Origin: Gibbula magus
Taxonomy: Eukaryota; Mollusca; Gastropoda; Trochida; Trochidae
Length of the DNA: 64,000 nt
NCBI GenBank assembly: GCA_936450465.1
Contig: OW388300.1
Span: 42,316,358 to 42,380,357, forward strand
Reading direction: 5' to 3'
The translations under genes and the position numbers were made by a program. Of this stretch, positions 33,538 to 44,235 are shown piece by piece. The notes beneath the pieces were generated by a model. That model saw only the letters and a program-made list of their open reading frames with translations. It was not told the DNA's origin and did not search any database. Positions within the stretch are counted from its first letter, which is position 1, and every line of letters begins with the position of its first letter.

Positions 33538-34200
33538 CCAAATTTACTCATCCTCATAGACAGAAAACGAAATTTGATGAATAGCTCAAACATTACAAGA
33601 CTCCCAATGTCAAAACAGTAAAGCGTCACTTTCTCTCAGACAACTAAAGTCCCGTATTTAAATTTATAATAAGGAAATTAAAATATAAATGATAGTTGCT
33701 TTATTGTCTTAACGATAAATGAGATACAGCCGAGAATCTATTTGAATGGCGTCTTCTTGAACGAAAGCACCTACATTTTACTGTCAACAATAACAAAAAC
33801 ATAAATTTAGATTTATCTCACAAACATAAATTCAATTTGATTTTTGATATGAATTCAAAACTTCAAAAGGATATATAAATGATGAGACATTACCCCATCA
33901 CCACAAAACTAAACATCTCAAATTTCGTTTGACTTCATACATTATACTCAAACATCGCTTTACTGTGTTATTTACACATAAGTTGTAATCATTAAACCAT
34001 TAACATTCCTTACAGAGAGGGGTTTAACTTTGATATTCAACAAGCAAAGGTCAACAACCACTGAGACCAAACAAGTGAAATTATTGTCAAATGTCAACAA
34101 ATTATCATGTGATACGTTACCAGGGCCGTTCATATCTTTCTCAAAGTCAAATAGCCATTTCAATATATATGTTTACGATCTTTCTATTTTAGAAATTAAT
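33538..34200. other. Unassigned AT-rich stretch
   Basis: No gene or repeat recognised. Confidence 0.4.
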
Positions 34201-34374
34201 GATCGATGAGACGGGACGATGGATACATGGTTGTATTCATGGGTGAATATATTATGTATGGGTGAATATTGTTGGTTGAGTGAACGGTATATCGATGGAC
34301 GGATGATTACATACATGATTACATCGATGAATATGTGGTGTACTGATGAATAGAAGGTGTATGGATGAGAAATG
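34201..34374. repeat. Degenerate GGAT/TGAATA repeats, left shoulder
   Basis: Imperfect GATGGATAC and GGTGAATAT words leading into the ordered 32-bp array. Confidence 0.7.
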
Positions 34375-34750
34375 CATGGTTGTAACGGATGAATTTATTA
34401 AATAATATATGGTTGTACGGATGATTCTTTGGAATAATACATGGTTGTACGGATGAAATTTTGGAATAATACATGGTTGTACGGATGGGTTTTGAAATAA
34501 CACATGGTTGTACGGATGAATTTTTGGAATAATACATGGTTGTACGGATGAACTTTTTTTAATAATTCATGGTTGTATGGATGAATTTATAAAATAATAC
34601 ATGGTTGTACGGATGAAGTTTTGGAATAATACATGGTTGTACGGATGAAATTTTGGAATAAAACATGGTTGTATGGATGAATTTTTTGGAATAAAACATG
34701 GTTGTACGGATGGATTTTAGGAATAATACATGGTTGTACGGGTGAATATA
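34375..34750. repeat. 32-bp minisatellite ACATGGTTGTACGGATGAA
   Basis: About twelve units of 31-33 bp, each ACATGGTTGTACGGATGAA plus TTTTGGAATAAT or a close variant. The Ser/His/Pro/Tyr-rich minus-strand open frames over it are translations of the repeat. Confidence 0.93.
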
Positions 34751-35262
34751 TGGGTGCTCAGTTTAAATACATGCAATAATTTATAAGTGGTTAAACGGAT
34801 ACATGGATGGTTTGAGGAATGTATATACGGATATATAGGTGTGGGCGTGGGGTCAGAGTGATGGATACATGAAGGATGAATGGGTTGATACAGAGATGGA
34901 TAGATACATGGATGCATAGTAATACATATATTTAAGGATGGATATATCACTGAATGGACGGATACATGGATGAACACATGGGTGGTTGAATGAATACATT
35001 GATTGATGAATAGATGGATGAATACTCAGATTGGTGGATGGATACATTGTTAGTTGAATGGATATATGGATGAATGGACAGATGGATGTATGCATACATG
35101 TATAGTTCATTACACGAAACGATGGATGGATAAACGATGAAATCATTGAAAAATACACGATGGATTGATGAATACATGGATGGATGAACATATGGATAGT
35201 CCAATGAGTGCACGGATACGTGTATATGAATACATTAATGGATGCATGAATTCACTGACAAA
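34751..35262. repeat. GGAT/ACATGGATGGAT simple repeat, right shoulder
   Basis: Degenerate (GGAT)(GAATACAT)-type repeats that share the GGATGAA core with the 32-bp array and probably gave rise to it. Confidence 0.85.
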
Positions 35263-36497
35263 TGACATACTGGTTACATTAATATCAATATATTATATAT
35301 ACAATATATATAATATATATCAACTTAATTAATGCATTATATTATGTAAACAAAGGTAATAAAAACTCGTTTATATTATTTAGAATTATCTTTTTTTAAA
35401 TTCTCTCAATCAATTCTTGATTTTTATTTTCTGTTTGTATTTTTATATAATTCATTATACTCTGATCGTTCGTCATTTTTGCGTGAATCAATAATTCTAT
35501 TCGACAGTAGGGATGATTACTATGTAAAGACGGAGAATCTGTGCAGAAACCCATGTAAAACCAACTGTATAGCAACTGTAAATCCAGGATTAAACAGACG
35601 TAAGTCAGTGAATACTCTCATACAAAACTTCGACATGAGATTATGTTTATCTCTCACTGATGATTGATACAGTATTCGTACATACAGAGTTCAAGGACAG
35701 TCCAACATACAGAGGGGTGTTAATAAAGATAAGCAATCGATGAAACGGAATTTTAATTTCCTGTCATAAATGAAAACCTTAGAATGATAAAGAGGGTACC
35801 TTTGTCTACAGCATTTTGTAGTAGAGCAATCGTTGACCGTAGACTTCGATAAACATGTGTACACTGTGTACAATGCATTGATAAGGGCGATGCCTTTGTC
35901 CGGAATGTATTGCCTGAGAAAGCCTGATTTTCATTATTTGATAACTTTTTTTATTGTAAATATACCTGGTGGCTCCATCTAAGAAGTAAAATATTCCCAA
36001 CATAAAGAACTTGTTATACAGAAAATGTCTAATGTTTTTCATTCTAAATGCCCTTCAAAGACTTACTGTCTGAGAACCGAGGCCTTTGTTTAGATAATTG
36101 TTGACAAATGGTCGTTTCATTCCGACCACAGGGTAGCCCTATAAATAATTACTGCATGAATATGCATAGGATCATACAACAACCCAAAGTCACGAAAAAA
36201 ATAAAATTCCTAAAATAATAAGAGAATAAATTATCATTACAAGTTTCATGAACTAAAGTTAGCACTATTCATTAAATTGAAACTGTTTCATTGCGTGTAC
36301 GTTCAAATCATAGATCAGGTAAAGTCCGGGTAAAATATAGCAAGTACTTTGGTCGAAAGGTAAGGGTTCTTAAAACAGCATCACCATAACCATAGACATC
36401 AGAAAATTGAACTTGGGGTCTTATGCAGAGGATGTAGGTATGTATAGATATTAAGGAAATATGAGCCGTGGGAATACAGATATTAAAATTACAAGGC
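35263..36497. other. Unassigned AT-rich stretch
   Basis: A short TATATA-rich palindrome at 35288-35325. No gene recognised. Confidence 0.35.
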
Positions 36498-36861
36498 TTA
36501 AAGGCGCTGTAGCACGTTTTTTCGCTCAAATAAGTCGATGAAATGTATTTTTAAAATAATGTCAACAATAGCAAAACACCCTTCTCTCTTCGGAAAATCA
36601 AGTGAAAAATGAGTGTACATGGTTCCGTAAAGCCATGGGAATTGTTTTTTGTCATTCGAAATAATAAAATGTGTTCACAATAAAATGGCCGCCATGCAAT
36701 GTTTGCTTTATATGCATTATCGTTATTACCACTACGGATAATTGGTTTGTGTAATAAGATGTTTTACCCCCTAAAGTAAATATAAATGACATAAACTATC
36801 ATTATAAATGAGAAATTTGAAAAAATAAAATTTGCAAAAAAACGTGCTACAGCGCCTTTAA
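36498..36861 (+). mobile_element. TTAA MITE, family B, full copy
   Basis: 364 bp between TTAA sites with perfect-looking ends TTAAAGGCGCTGTAGCACGT and inverse. Interior blocks: TCGATGAAATGTATTT, TTCTCTCTTCGGAAAATCAA, GTACATGGTTCCGTAAAGCC, GTGTTCACAATAAAATGGCC, GGTTTGTGTAATAAGATG, AATGACATAAACTATCATTA. No open frame. Its ends are those of family A, while its interior is that of the GGGGCAG-ended B copies. Confidence 0.9.
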
Positions 36862-37011
36862 CTATTAAAAGAAACCTTTTTCAACAACAAAGTCAAAATT
36901 AATTGATAAACAAATATTAGTTATCTGCCCTTTTGTCATTTGCATCAGTGTACATGGACATTAAGTGTTATCATTACTGTACCTTCTCCCCTAGATATTT
37001 CCTTATACGTT

Positions 37012-37071
37012 TGAGCTCTATACAGTTTGTCTAGTTCTGCTGAATAAGATGCTAGACTGTATTAAAGGGGC
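37012..37071 (+). repeat. Dispersed repeat, family F, fragment
   Basis: CAGTTTGTCTAGTTCTGCTG then AATAAGATGCTAGACTGTATT, matching 61412-61453 and the reverse complement of 54945-54985. In this copy a family B element follows at the TTAA of GTATTAAAGG. Confidence 0.55.
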
Positions 37072-37413
37072 AGTTTTTTGCATTTTTTAAAATTTCCCAT
37101 TCATAATGTTAGTTTATGTCATTTATATTTACTTTAGAGGGTAAACCATCTTATTACACAAACCAATCACCCGTAGTTGTAATAACGTTTTTGCGTATAA
37201 AGCAAAAAATGCATGGCGGCCATTTTATTGTGAACACATTTTATTATTTTATTTATTAAAACGATTCCCATGGCTTTACGGAACCATGTACACTATGTTT
37301 AACTTGATTTTCCGAAGAGAGAAGGGCGTTTTACTATCGGTGACATTATTTTTCATTTTCCAATACATTTCATCGACTTATTTCAGCGAAAAAACGTGCT
37401 TCTGCCCCTTTAA
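37072..37413 (-). mobile_element. TTAA MITE, family B, inverted copy
   Basis: 342 bp between TTAA sites, opposite in orientation to 36498-36861 and matching it along nearly its whole length. Ends TTAAAGGGGCAG and inverse; the left terminal repeat has a small deletion (GGGGCAGTTTTTTGC). Confidence 0.9.
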
Positions 37414-37799
37414 AGGTTCTTATTTAAACACAAGCATGGAGCGACGATCGATGGTAAATTTACGGTAAACAGTTTATGTCATTACCGGGTGGAACTGACT
37501 GTCTAATGTGAAGAAAGGTCAAGGTTGGATAAGGCTTTGGTGTATTGTTTACGTTGATAAGAGCAGTAGGCTGTAGTATTGTGTTCGAACATATCTACCG
37601 TTTATCTTATAATAGGAAGTAATATAAAGTAGTATAAATTGAAGGTATATAAAGCGAGTACATATAATGTTTAAACATATACATCGCATGTGGAGTTGAT
37701 GGGACAACTTTCTTTGCTCTATTCAATGTCTAGTCTAGCCTAATAAAACAATCAATACATGTTATTATGTAGGCATATATTTGCAGCGATCTGATTGGT

Positions 37800-38185
37800 C
37801 GAAAGACGATAACGTGACCGTCGAAAGAAAGAAAAGCATATTATTCCGATTCGAGTACGACCAAAAGCCATATTTACTTAACGTTACTAAATACAGACTT
37901 GATGACGTCAAACTGATGTTTCATGACGTCATGCTTTTGTAATTATGACGTTCATTGTCTGTACATGTAGTCCTAACTTTTTAAACCAAATTACCTTTTC
38001 TATCTGTATTTTATTGTTTTTCTTTCGTTTCTGTGTTAAATGCATAAAATAATGGACTGATGAATTCGGTCAATAGTCGTTTTTAATCACCAACGAAAAC
38101 AATATTGACCTCGAACTACGTCCCTGGTCAATATTTTTTCTTGCGACCATAACAAACATATTGACCTCATCACCAGTTCATAATT
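37800..38185 (+). mobile_element. Palindromic repeat, family G, copy 2
   Basis: Same block order as 29510-29843, ending with the palindrome 38049-38185 (ATAATGGACTGATGAATTCG ... and inverse). A further TTAACCTCAAATTTCGTCTC / GGTCAATAATG block at 38215-38255 repeats part of the palindrome core. Confidence 0.75.
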
Positions 38186-38654
38186 ATTGTTATTTAGGAG
38201 CAGGCAAAACAATATTAACCTCAAATTTCGTCTCCGGTCAATAATGCTTTCTCAGGTCAAATATGTTTAAGTTTAAATGCCTCATAATGACAGACAAAGA
38301 TGCTATGATGTTTAATATTTGTAAATATGTGTATCACAGCCTCCTTAAAAGGCATGCAACCCTAGGGTTATAACTTTTGTATTATTGAACTTGGAATGTA
38401 TTATTATTTGTACATGTACATGGGCCTATGGCCTAAACACATGAATAAACATACTTGAGGTCCATAACAAGCTCAGCATCGTGATATTTATAAACCTAAC
38501 AATGTCTATAATTGTAAAATAATTTAGTTTAACCATTACGGTCATAATTGTTTCCCTACCTCATATTCAAATCTAGATTAAATGCATATTAAATGAGAAG
38601 GTGTGATATTTATGAATGAATAATACTCATTTAAATGAAAAGTTTATGAAGTAC

Positions 38655-39341
38655 ATATAGCGCTTTTTTTTAAATTTCAAATTTGCCATTTGTTATTAAT
38701 GTTTATACAATACATTGTTACGTTAGAGGGTAAACTACATTATGATTACACGACCCGATCGCTAAGACGTGTTCATAGACAACGACTATCCGTATTTGTA
38801 AAACATGGACTCCGTTCCATAACAGCGAGCGTTTATAATCGCTCATTGAGCGCTTAATGTAGCGCTCAATGTACATGTTGCGCATTCTCTCCTGAACGAC
38901 ACGGTGTGATTCCACGAGGTTTGCTCGCTTTGCTACGTAGCGCTACATTGAGCAATCGCGTTCAAGAGAGGTTTAAAAGTAATCGCTCATTGTCTTCAGT
39001 GTGAGAGATATATTTGTTAGTCTAATGCGGTCTCATGGTCTATCAAGCGGTTTTGAGAGTTTAGACAGCAAGATAGTTGACCATTCCATCATGGTGCCAC
39101 ATTAACAACTTTACTCTAAGTATAGGAAAATAGCTTTATCAGTCAGATCACTTGAACTACCTTCTAGCGGCCATTTTATTGTGAACTGTAAAATGGCAAG
39201 TCCAAGGGAAATGGGCTCGTATGACTCAACCGAACCATGTACATTCGTTTTAGAACTCTTATATTGTCTGAGGGGTATTATCTAGCCATTTGTAACACTT
39301 ATTTATATTTTCGTGAGAGTACTTTACCAAAGTGCCTTTAA
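38655..39341 (+). mobile_element. TTAA MITE, family A, copy with nested inverted repeats
   Basis: Follows the full family A element (TTTATACAATACATTGTTAC, ACGACCCGATCGCTAAGACG, ATAGACAACGACTATCCGTA; then GTCTCATGG, CAGATCACTTGAAC, GCGGCCATTTTATTGTGAAC, AACCGAACCATGTACATTCG) and ends AGTGCCTTTAA at 39341. The left terminal repeat is degenerate. About 150 bp at 38825-38992 has no counterpart in the other A copies and consists of overlapping inverted GAGCGCT/AATGTAGCGCT words: a nested insertion. Confidence 0.8.
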
Positions 39342-39796
39342 AGCAATTAAATGTTGTGTCGAGACTTATATCAAGTCTAACTTAGACGGACGTTGAGTGA
39401 GTCAACAGTTCCAGATGTTGCGTTGTAAGGAATGGGAGAGCGTGTAATTATCCGTGTAGATAATACTTAGTCGATTATGAATATTGTACTATTGTACTAT
39501 TATTTCATGAATAGGAGATGAAACAGAGTACTTGGGTTCAAGAACGTTAACTTATATACTCACGTAGTGTCATTAATGAAGTGCCACGCTAACCGAAATA
39601 AACTATCTCACTGTGTCTCAAAATGAGGTGTCTTCTCTGACCTTTAGAGAACATTCAAACAATGTTGTCTCAACGAATAAGGAATTGTACATTATTTAAT
39701 CTATTTACAAGATAGGGAGATATGTTTTCAATAATTTAAAACGGGTCTCAGAGAAGTGATATTTTCAATTCTCCGCGCGGCCCAGGATTGCTCTTC

Positions 39797-39845
39797 AGGG
39801 CCCGTATTCTCGAAACGTGCTAAGTCACGAGACTATATCGTGTCA
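39797..39845. mobile_element. Family K hairpin remnant
   Basis: GGGCCCGTATTCTCGAAACGTGC and the following CTAAGTCACGAGAC resemble one arm of the palindromes at 26721 and 61965. The second arm is missing. Confidence 0.45.
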
Positions 39846-42753
39846 GCTGAAATGAAGAGTAATTTATGAGTTACAATGGGAAAGTTGAAAGTTGCATTTT
39901 GTTGATTATATCGGAACAATATTTACAATCCGTTGACAGTGAGCGAAATGTTATGTGTATATATCTTAGTATATACTTGTATATCTATCTTGTCAACTAT
40001 CTGTCATCTATAAAATATGTAAATAATATATGTCTAATTGTATACACCAATGAGAGGTGTTCTAAATTGGAGACATTGTTCTTGTCCTTCTCACCATTGA
40101 ATAAAACAGGTTTAAAATCACATCTATATATGTTTTCTCTTTTTATGCTGACAATATATATATATATATATTATGGCTACTAATTGTAAAATATATCAGT
40201 TTTCTGCGTCACACAATGGGGTAATATTTGGAATCATCTTTAAAATATTGCGTTACATTATCTCTGGTCTTATCTAAACATTTAAGTGAAGTCATAAATG
40301 AGTTTGTGATATTATTTGCGAAACCGTGTTGTTTTCGAAAAAAAGTTGTATGTTTGTGACATTCTCTTTAATATATTATAATTCAGATTAAATTTCAAAT
40401 TCCTGAACAGTTTGAATTGCTACTAAAAGGACTTAAATATCAGCGCTGGAAATTATGTATAATCGTTATGATCTAGACGCCATATTCACGATGTAAATTA
40501 ATATTTTGAAATGTAAATATCATAGAAAATATGCATACACTATCATTTCCAATCTAAATTTATTTACCGGTAGATTGCATCATTTCAGAAATAGACGTTC
40601 TGTTGTAACATTATTAGAAATAACGTGAATATATGCACAGATATTCACGCTGCTACTTTCCATTCAAAAGATAAATTCAGTGGATTTAAAAGTGATTAAA
40701 ATCTTTCTGTCAGCACAACGTGACACGCAATCATAAATTTAAATCTGAAGATCAATTTAGCCGAACTGACATGAATTTGTATTCGACTGACTCAGTAACA
40801 GAATTTGATGATGCAATAAGACTTATATGATTTGAAATTTGAAAAAATATTGATCTTGTAATTTTGTTATATGATAAGAAAAAATTCAAGAAAAATATTA
40901 ATATAGCCCAGGTAGCCTCAATCTGAGACAATTTAGATTTGCAAACGATTGCGAGGTTTAAGAAGGTTCCGTTTTACTCTATAGTCTGGGTCATTATGGC
41001 AGAATAGAATTAACCTAATGGCAATATTAAACATTTCCCTTAAGTAGCTTACATGAAATTCAGTCGATTTAATCAAATCCGAGTATTATATAGGCCGAAT
41101 AGACTAAAATTAAAACACTCTTTCCTGATTGACCCGAAAAGGAGACAAATCTAGACTTGTCAACATATTCTATTCATATTGCTTCTTCTATCTGTGATCT
41201 TGATCGAACAAATCCATTGCTTTATAACTTGCCGAACGTAAGGAACATAAGAGACAAAATATGCCTTTCACTCTAAAAGATACTTTAAGTATGAATGAAC
41301 ATTAATCTAAACAAGTAAATTCTTTCAGAAACCGAATGAGTTGATTTATTATATCGATAATTTTCCAAATGCGGCTTATATACTTCAAATGCAACATATT
41401 CCAGTACTGGCATATTTTGACTGATAACTTGAGAAATCAATGGATGATTCATACATCAACTATGTTGAAATAATACTGAGAATCACATTGAACAATATAC
41501 ACGGAAAATTATTATATATTAATCATCCATAATTTGCCAACTGTCGGCAACTTGGTGTGCATGTACAGTCTATTGTCCTATTTCTGATTTGACATAGTTT
41601 TCATAACTGCCATAAACCAGTGTTTGTTACCTTTCTTCATAGTTCTCTACGTGTGACAGAAACAATATCCAAAATACCGGCAAGTTGACCTTGATTTTGC
41701 AGCATATACCTGCCTTTTGTATATCGAATTTCACATTACGCGCTACTGGCTCAAGGTGAAATTTTTACCTGCGTGGTTACCATGGTAACGGAATCTGGGA
41801 CAGGTGTTCATGTTGTTTCCTTAGTTAAGAATGTGCTATTGTTGTTGAATTTGAACATTTTAGGTCATCCACGCATGAACACATTTCTTTTTATATAGGT
41901 GAATTAAATTATTTAAATCATTTTGATAACTTTTTAAAAAAGGCTTGTTAAATACACATTATAAAAATATCATGTACACCATTGCTATTTACAATTCTTA
42001 GTAGTACTAGAACTCTAGTATTCGCATATCTTTTCTAAAATTGGAAACATGAGCTTTTACTTATAAAATACTAACTAGTCTTTATGGTCATATTCAGTAA
42101 TGTTTAAACGTGTCTATGATAATAAATATAATAATGATAATGCAACATGGAAGAAACAGAACAAGTATATCACTGTGTTATATTTTTTTTAATTATTAAT
42201 GTTTCTTTGTGTAATATTCATACATGTACTAAACTATGTTACATAATTCCCCATGCAACATTTGTTCTTGTGAAAATGTTAACGGTCATAATAGTCATTT
42301 TCAGTAACATTTTATGCGTTTTTTTAAATTTTGATAAACACTGTCTCGTTAGTATTTTAAAATATGAGAAACATAAAAATACATCACTTTGTGTAAACTG
42401 ACCCTAAAATGTTTAAAAATATATAATGTCTCCTTGTTTAATCTTGCATGTACTAAACCATGTACACAATTCCCCATGAATCATAAAACAATGCACAATA
42501 GCGTGCTAACAATGGCCTTATAAGGCACAAGTGTTATCATGTGTGTATGGTGGGGATAAACGAGAATCTGTATGCAATAAAACATTTATTAAATTCTTTG
42601 AATTGTGTTTTACTTTGTTAAACGAAAATCTTCACAAATTTGTTAAAAAATCACTTTTCAAACTGTTCTTGGTAACATATCATTGTACAAACATATTCGA
42701 CTTATGCCTTCCTAAAAGGCATCTGATCAAGGGATATATACCACAATAGACTA
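39846..42753. other. Long unassigned AT-rich stretch
   Basis: Contains a short (TA)n at 40155-40172 and two related segments at about 42225-42300 and 42450-42530 (TGTACTAAACYATGT ... AATTCCCCATG ... GTTAACGG/GCTAACAATGG). Otherwise no gene, RNA or mobile element recognised, although such a length is likely to hold older repeats I cannot see. Confidence 0.35.
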
Positions 42754-43087
42754 CGTAAAAGGGGCAGTAGCACGTTTTTTGCAAATATTATTTTTTCAAA
42801 TTTCCCATTTATAATGATAGTTTATGTCATTTATATTAACTTAATATTAACTATTTACAGTGTTGCTTATAAAGCTACATGTAAAAAAGCATGGCGGCCA
42901 TTTATTGTGAACACATTTTTATTATTTCGAATGATAAAAACGATTCCCGTGGCTTTACGGAACCATGTACACTCATTTTTAACTTGATTTTCCGAAGAGA
43001 GAATGGTGTTTGACTATTGGTGACATTATTTTTCAAATACATTTCATCGACTAATTTCAGCGAAAAAACGTGCTACTACCCCTTTAA
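42754..43087 (-). mobile_element. TTAA MITE, family B, inverted copy
   Basis: GGGGCAGTAGCACGTTTTTTGC at the left, CGTGCTACTACCCCTTTAA at the right. Interior as in 37072-37413 with a deletion around the GTAATAAGATG region. The left TTAA has mutated to GTAAAA. Confidence 0.85.
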
Positions 43088-43689
43088 AAATCGTGTTGTA
43101 CTCAATTGCGGGAAATCCGTTCAAATAGTGACGATGAATAAATGTAGATCGACAAGTCTATCGTGTGTACAGTCGATTGTAAAACGTAATATATGTCAAC
43201 TGTCAATTTACATAATCTGTCAAATTTATTTATATTGATTCAGTGGCGGGAGCCAATCGAGAGGACATTTGTCTTTTTTAAAACTAGTTTATAACTTGTC
43301 ATATGATTTTGTTTCTGATATATCATATTGTAGATGAAAGTGTTTTAGTAAATGCTTCATTGACATATGGTGACAGATACCTATGCATAACATACATTAA
43401 TATACTCAATACGCTTTAATGTTGGTACAATGTAGGTCATATGCATGTGCTTATTTACGATACGTCAAATATACAAGTGCTGTTTGCAGATTATCTGATC
43501 ATGAAATCTAATACATATAACAAGCGGGGACATGCTCACAAAGTGGGTTAATTCTATAATGCGTCATCGTAGCTTTATTGTCATTTATTATATAATAAGC
43601 AATGAAATATAAGGATTAATCATTGAAATATACTGTTTATCAAGCTACAGTGCCGATATATGATGTTTTCACACTCACCAGTGATTGAT

Positions 43690-43905
43690 ATGATGTGACG
43701 TCATGAAACTATGGTCTGACGTAAAGAATCTTATGACGTCACCTTGTTATTGTGGTGAAGGACAGGAAAATGACCCTCTTGTGGCGTAATTACAAGGATA
43801 ACTTCATATAATAGATAGAATATCTCTCAAATCTTGGCAAATATCATGTCTATCTCATCTTGTGAGTTAGTATTATGCATTAGTCAAGAAAGGACAGATG
43901 GCTTC
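43690..43905 (+). mobile_element. Palindromic repeat, family H, copy 2 (shortened)
   Basis: ATGTGACGTCATG ... TTATGACGTCACCTTGTT ... GGTGAAGGACAGG, then TATCATGTCTATCTCATCTTGT and the outer right end ATTAGTCAAGAAAGGACA. Most of the palindrome centre found at 31800-31890 is missing. Confidence 0.65.
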
Positions 43906-44005
43906 TGTTAAATTTAACTAACGATCAGAAGCGTGACTATAGTTTCTGAGGAACCACATAGCAACATAGTTCTTGATATTGCATGTATATTGGTATTTTT
44001 TGGTG

Positions 44006-44235
44006 TTGTGGAGAACTGTTCTACAAGCAGTAAGGTTGGAGTGCAATGTTTCACTGAATTTCAGTGCAGTACCAACCATGGTTCGCTAGTTTCAGCCGAT
44101 GCTCGCAGGTTTCACCGCATTGCATAGCCATCATGGCGTTGCGGGCTTTCTCCCTGCAATAATACTAGCAGCCGTGATATAAGTGAAATACCCTTGATAG
44201 CAGTGTTAAACCCTAATTCACCTCACCCCACATTT
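44006..44235 (+). mobile_element. tRNA-derived SINE, copy 4 (head missing)
   Basis: Plus-strand body and 3' end of the SINE: GAGAACTGTTCTACAAGCAG, GAATTTCAGTGCAGTACC, CGCAGGTTTCACCGCATTGC, GTTGCGGGCTTTCTCCCTGC, GATATAAGTGAAATACCC, ending TTCACCTCACCCCACATTT. The tRNA promoter part is absent, so this is a 5'-truncated copy, as expected for LINE-mediated integration. The 64-codon frame inside is not a gene. Confidence 0.85.

Noticed and set aside
33278..33559. 93-codon frame rich in Leu-Phe-Ile-Tyr, membrane-protein-like
   Set aside because: Translation of the (TTTA)n microsatellite.
34252..35213. Overlapping Ser/His/Pro/Tyr-rich minus-strand frames
   Set aside because: Translations of the 32-bp minisatellite and GGAT repeats.
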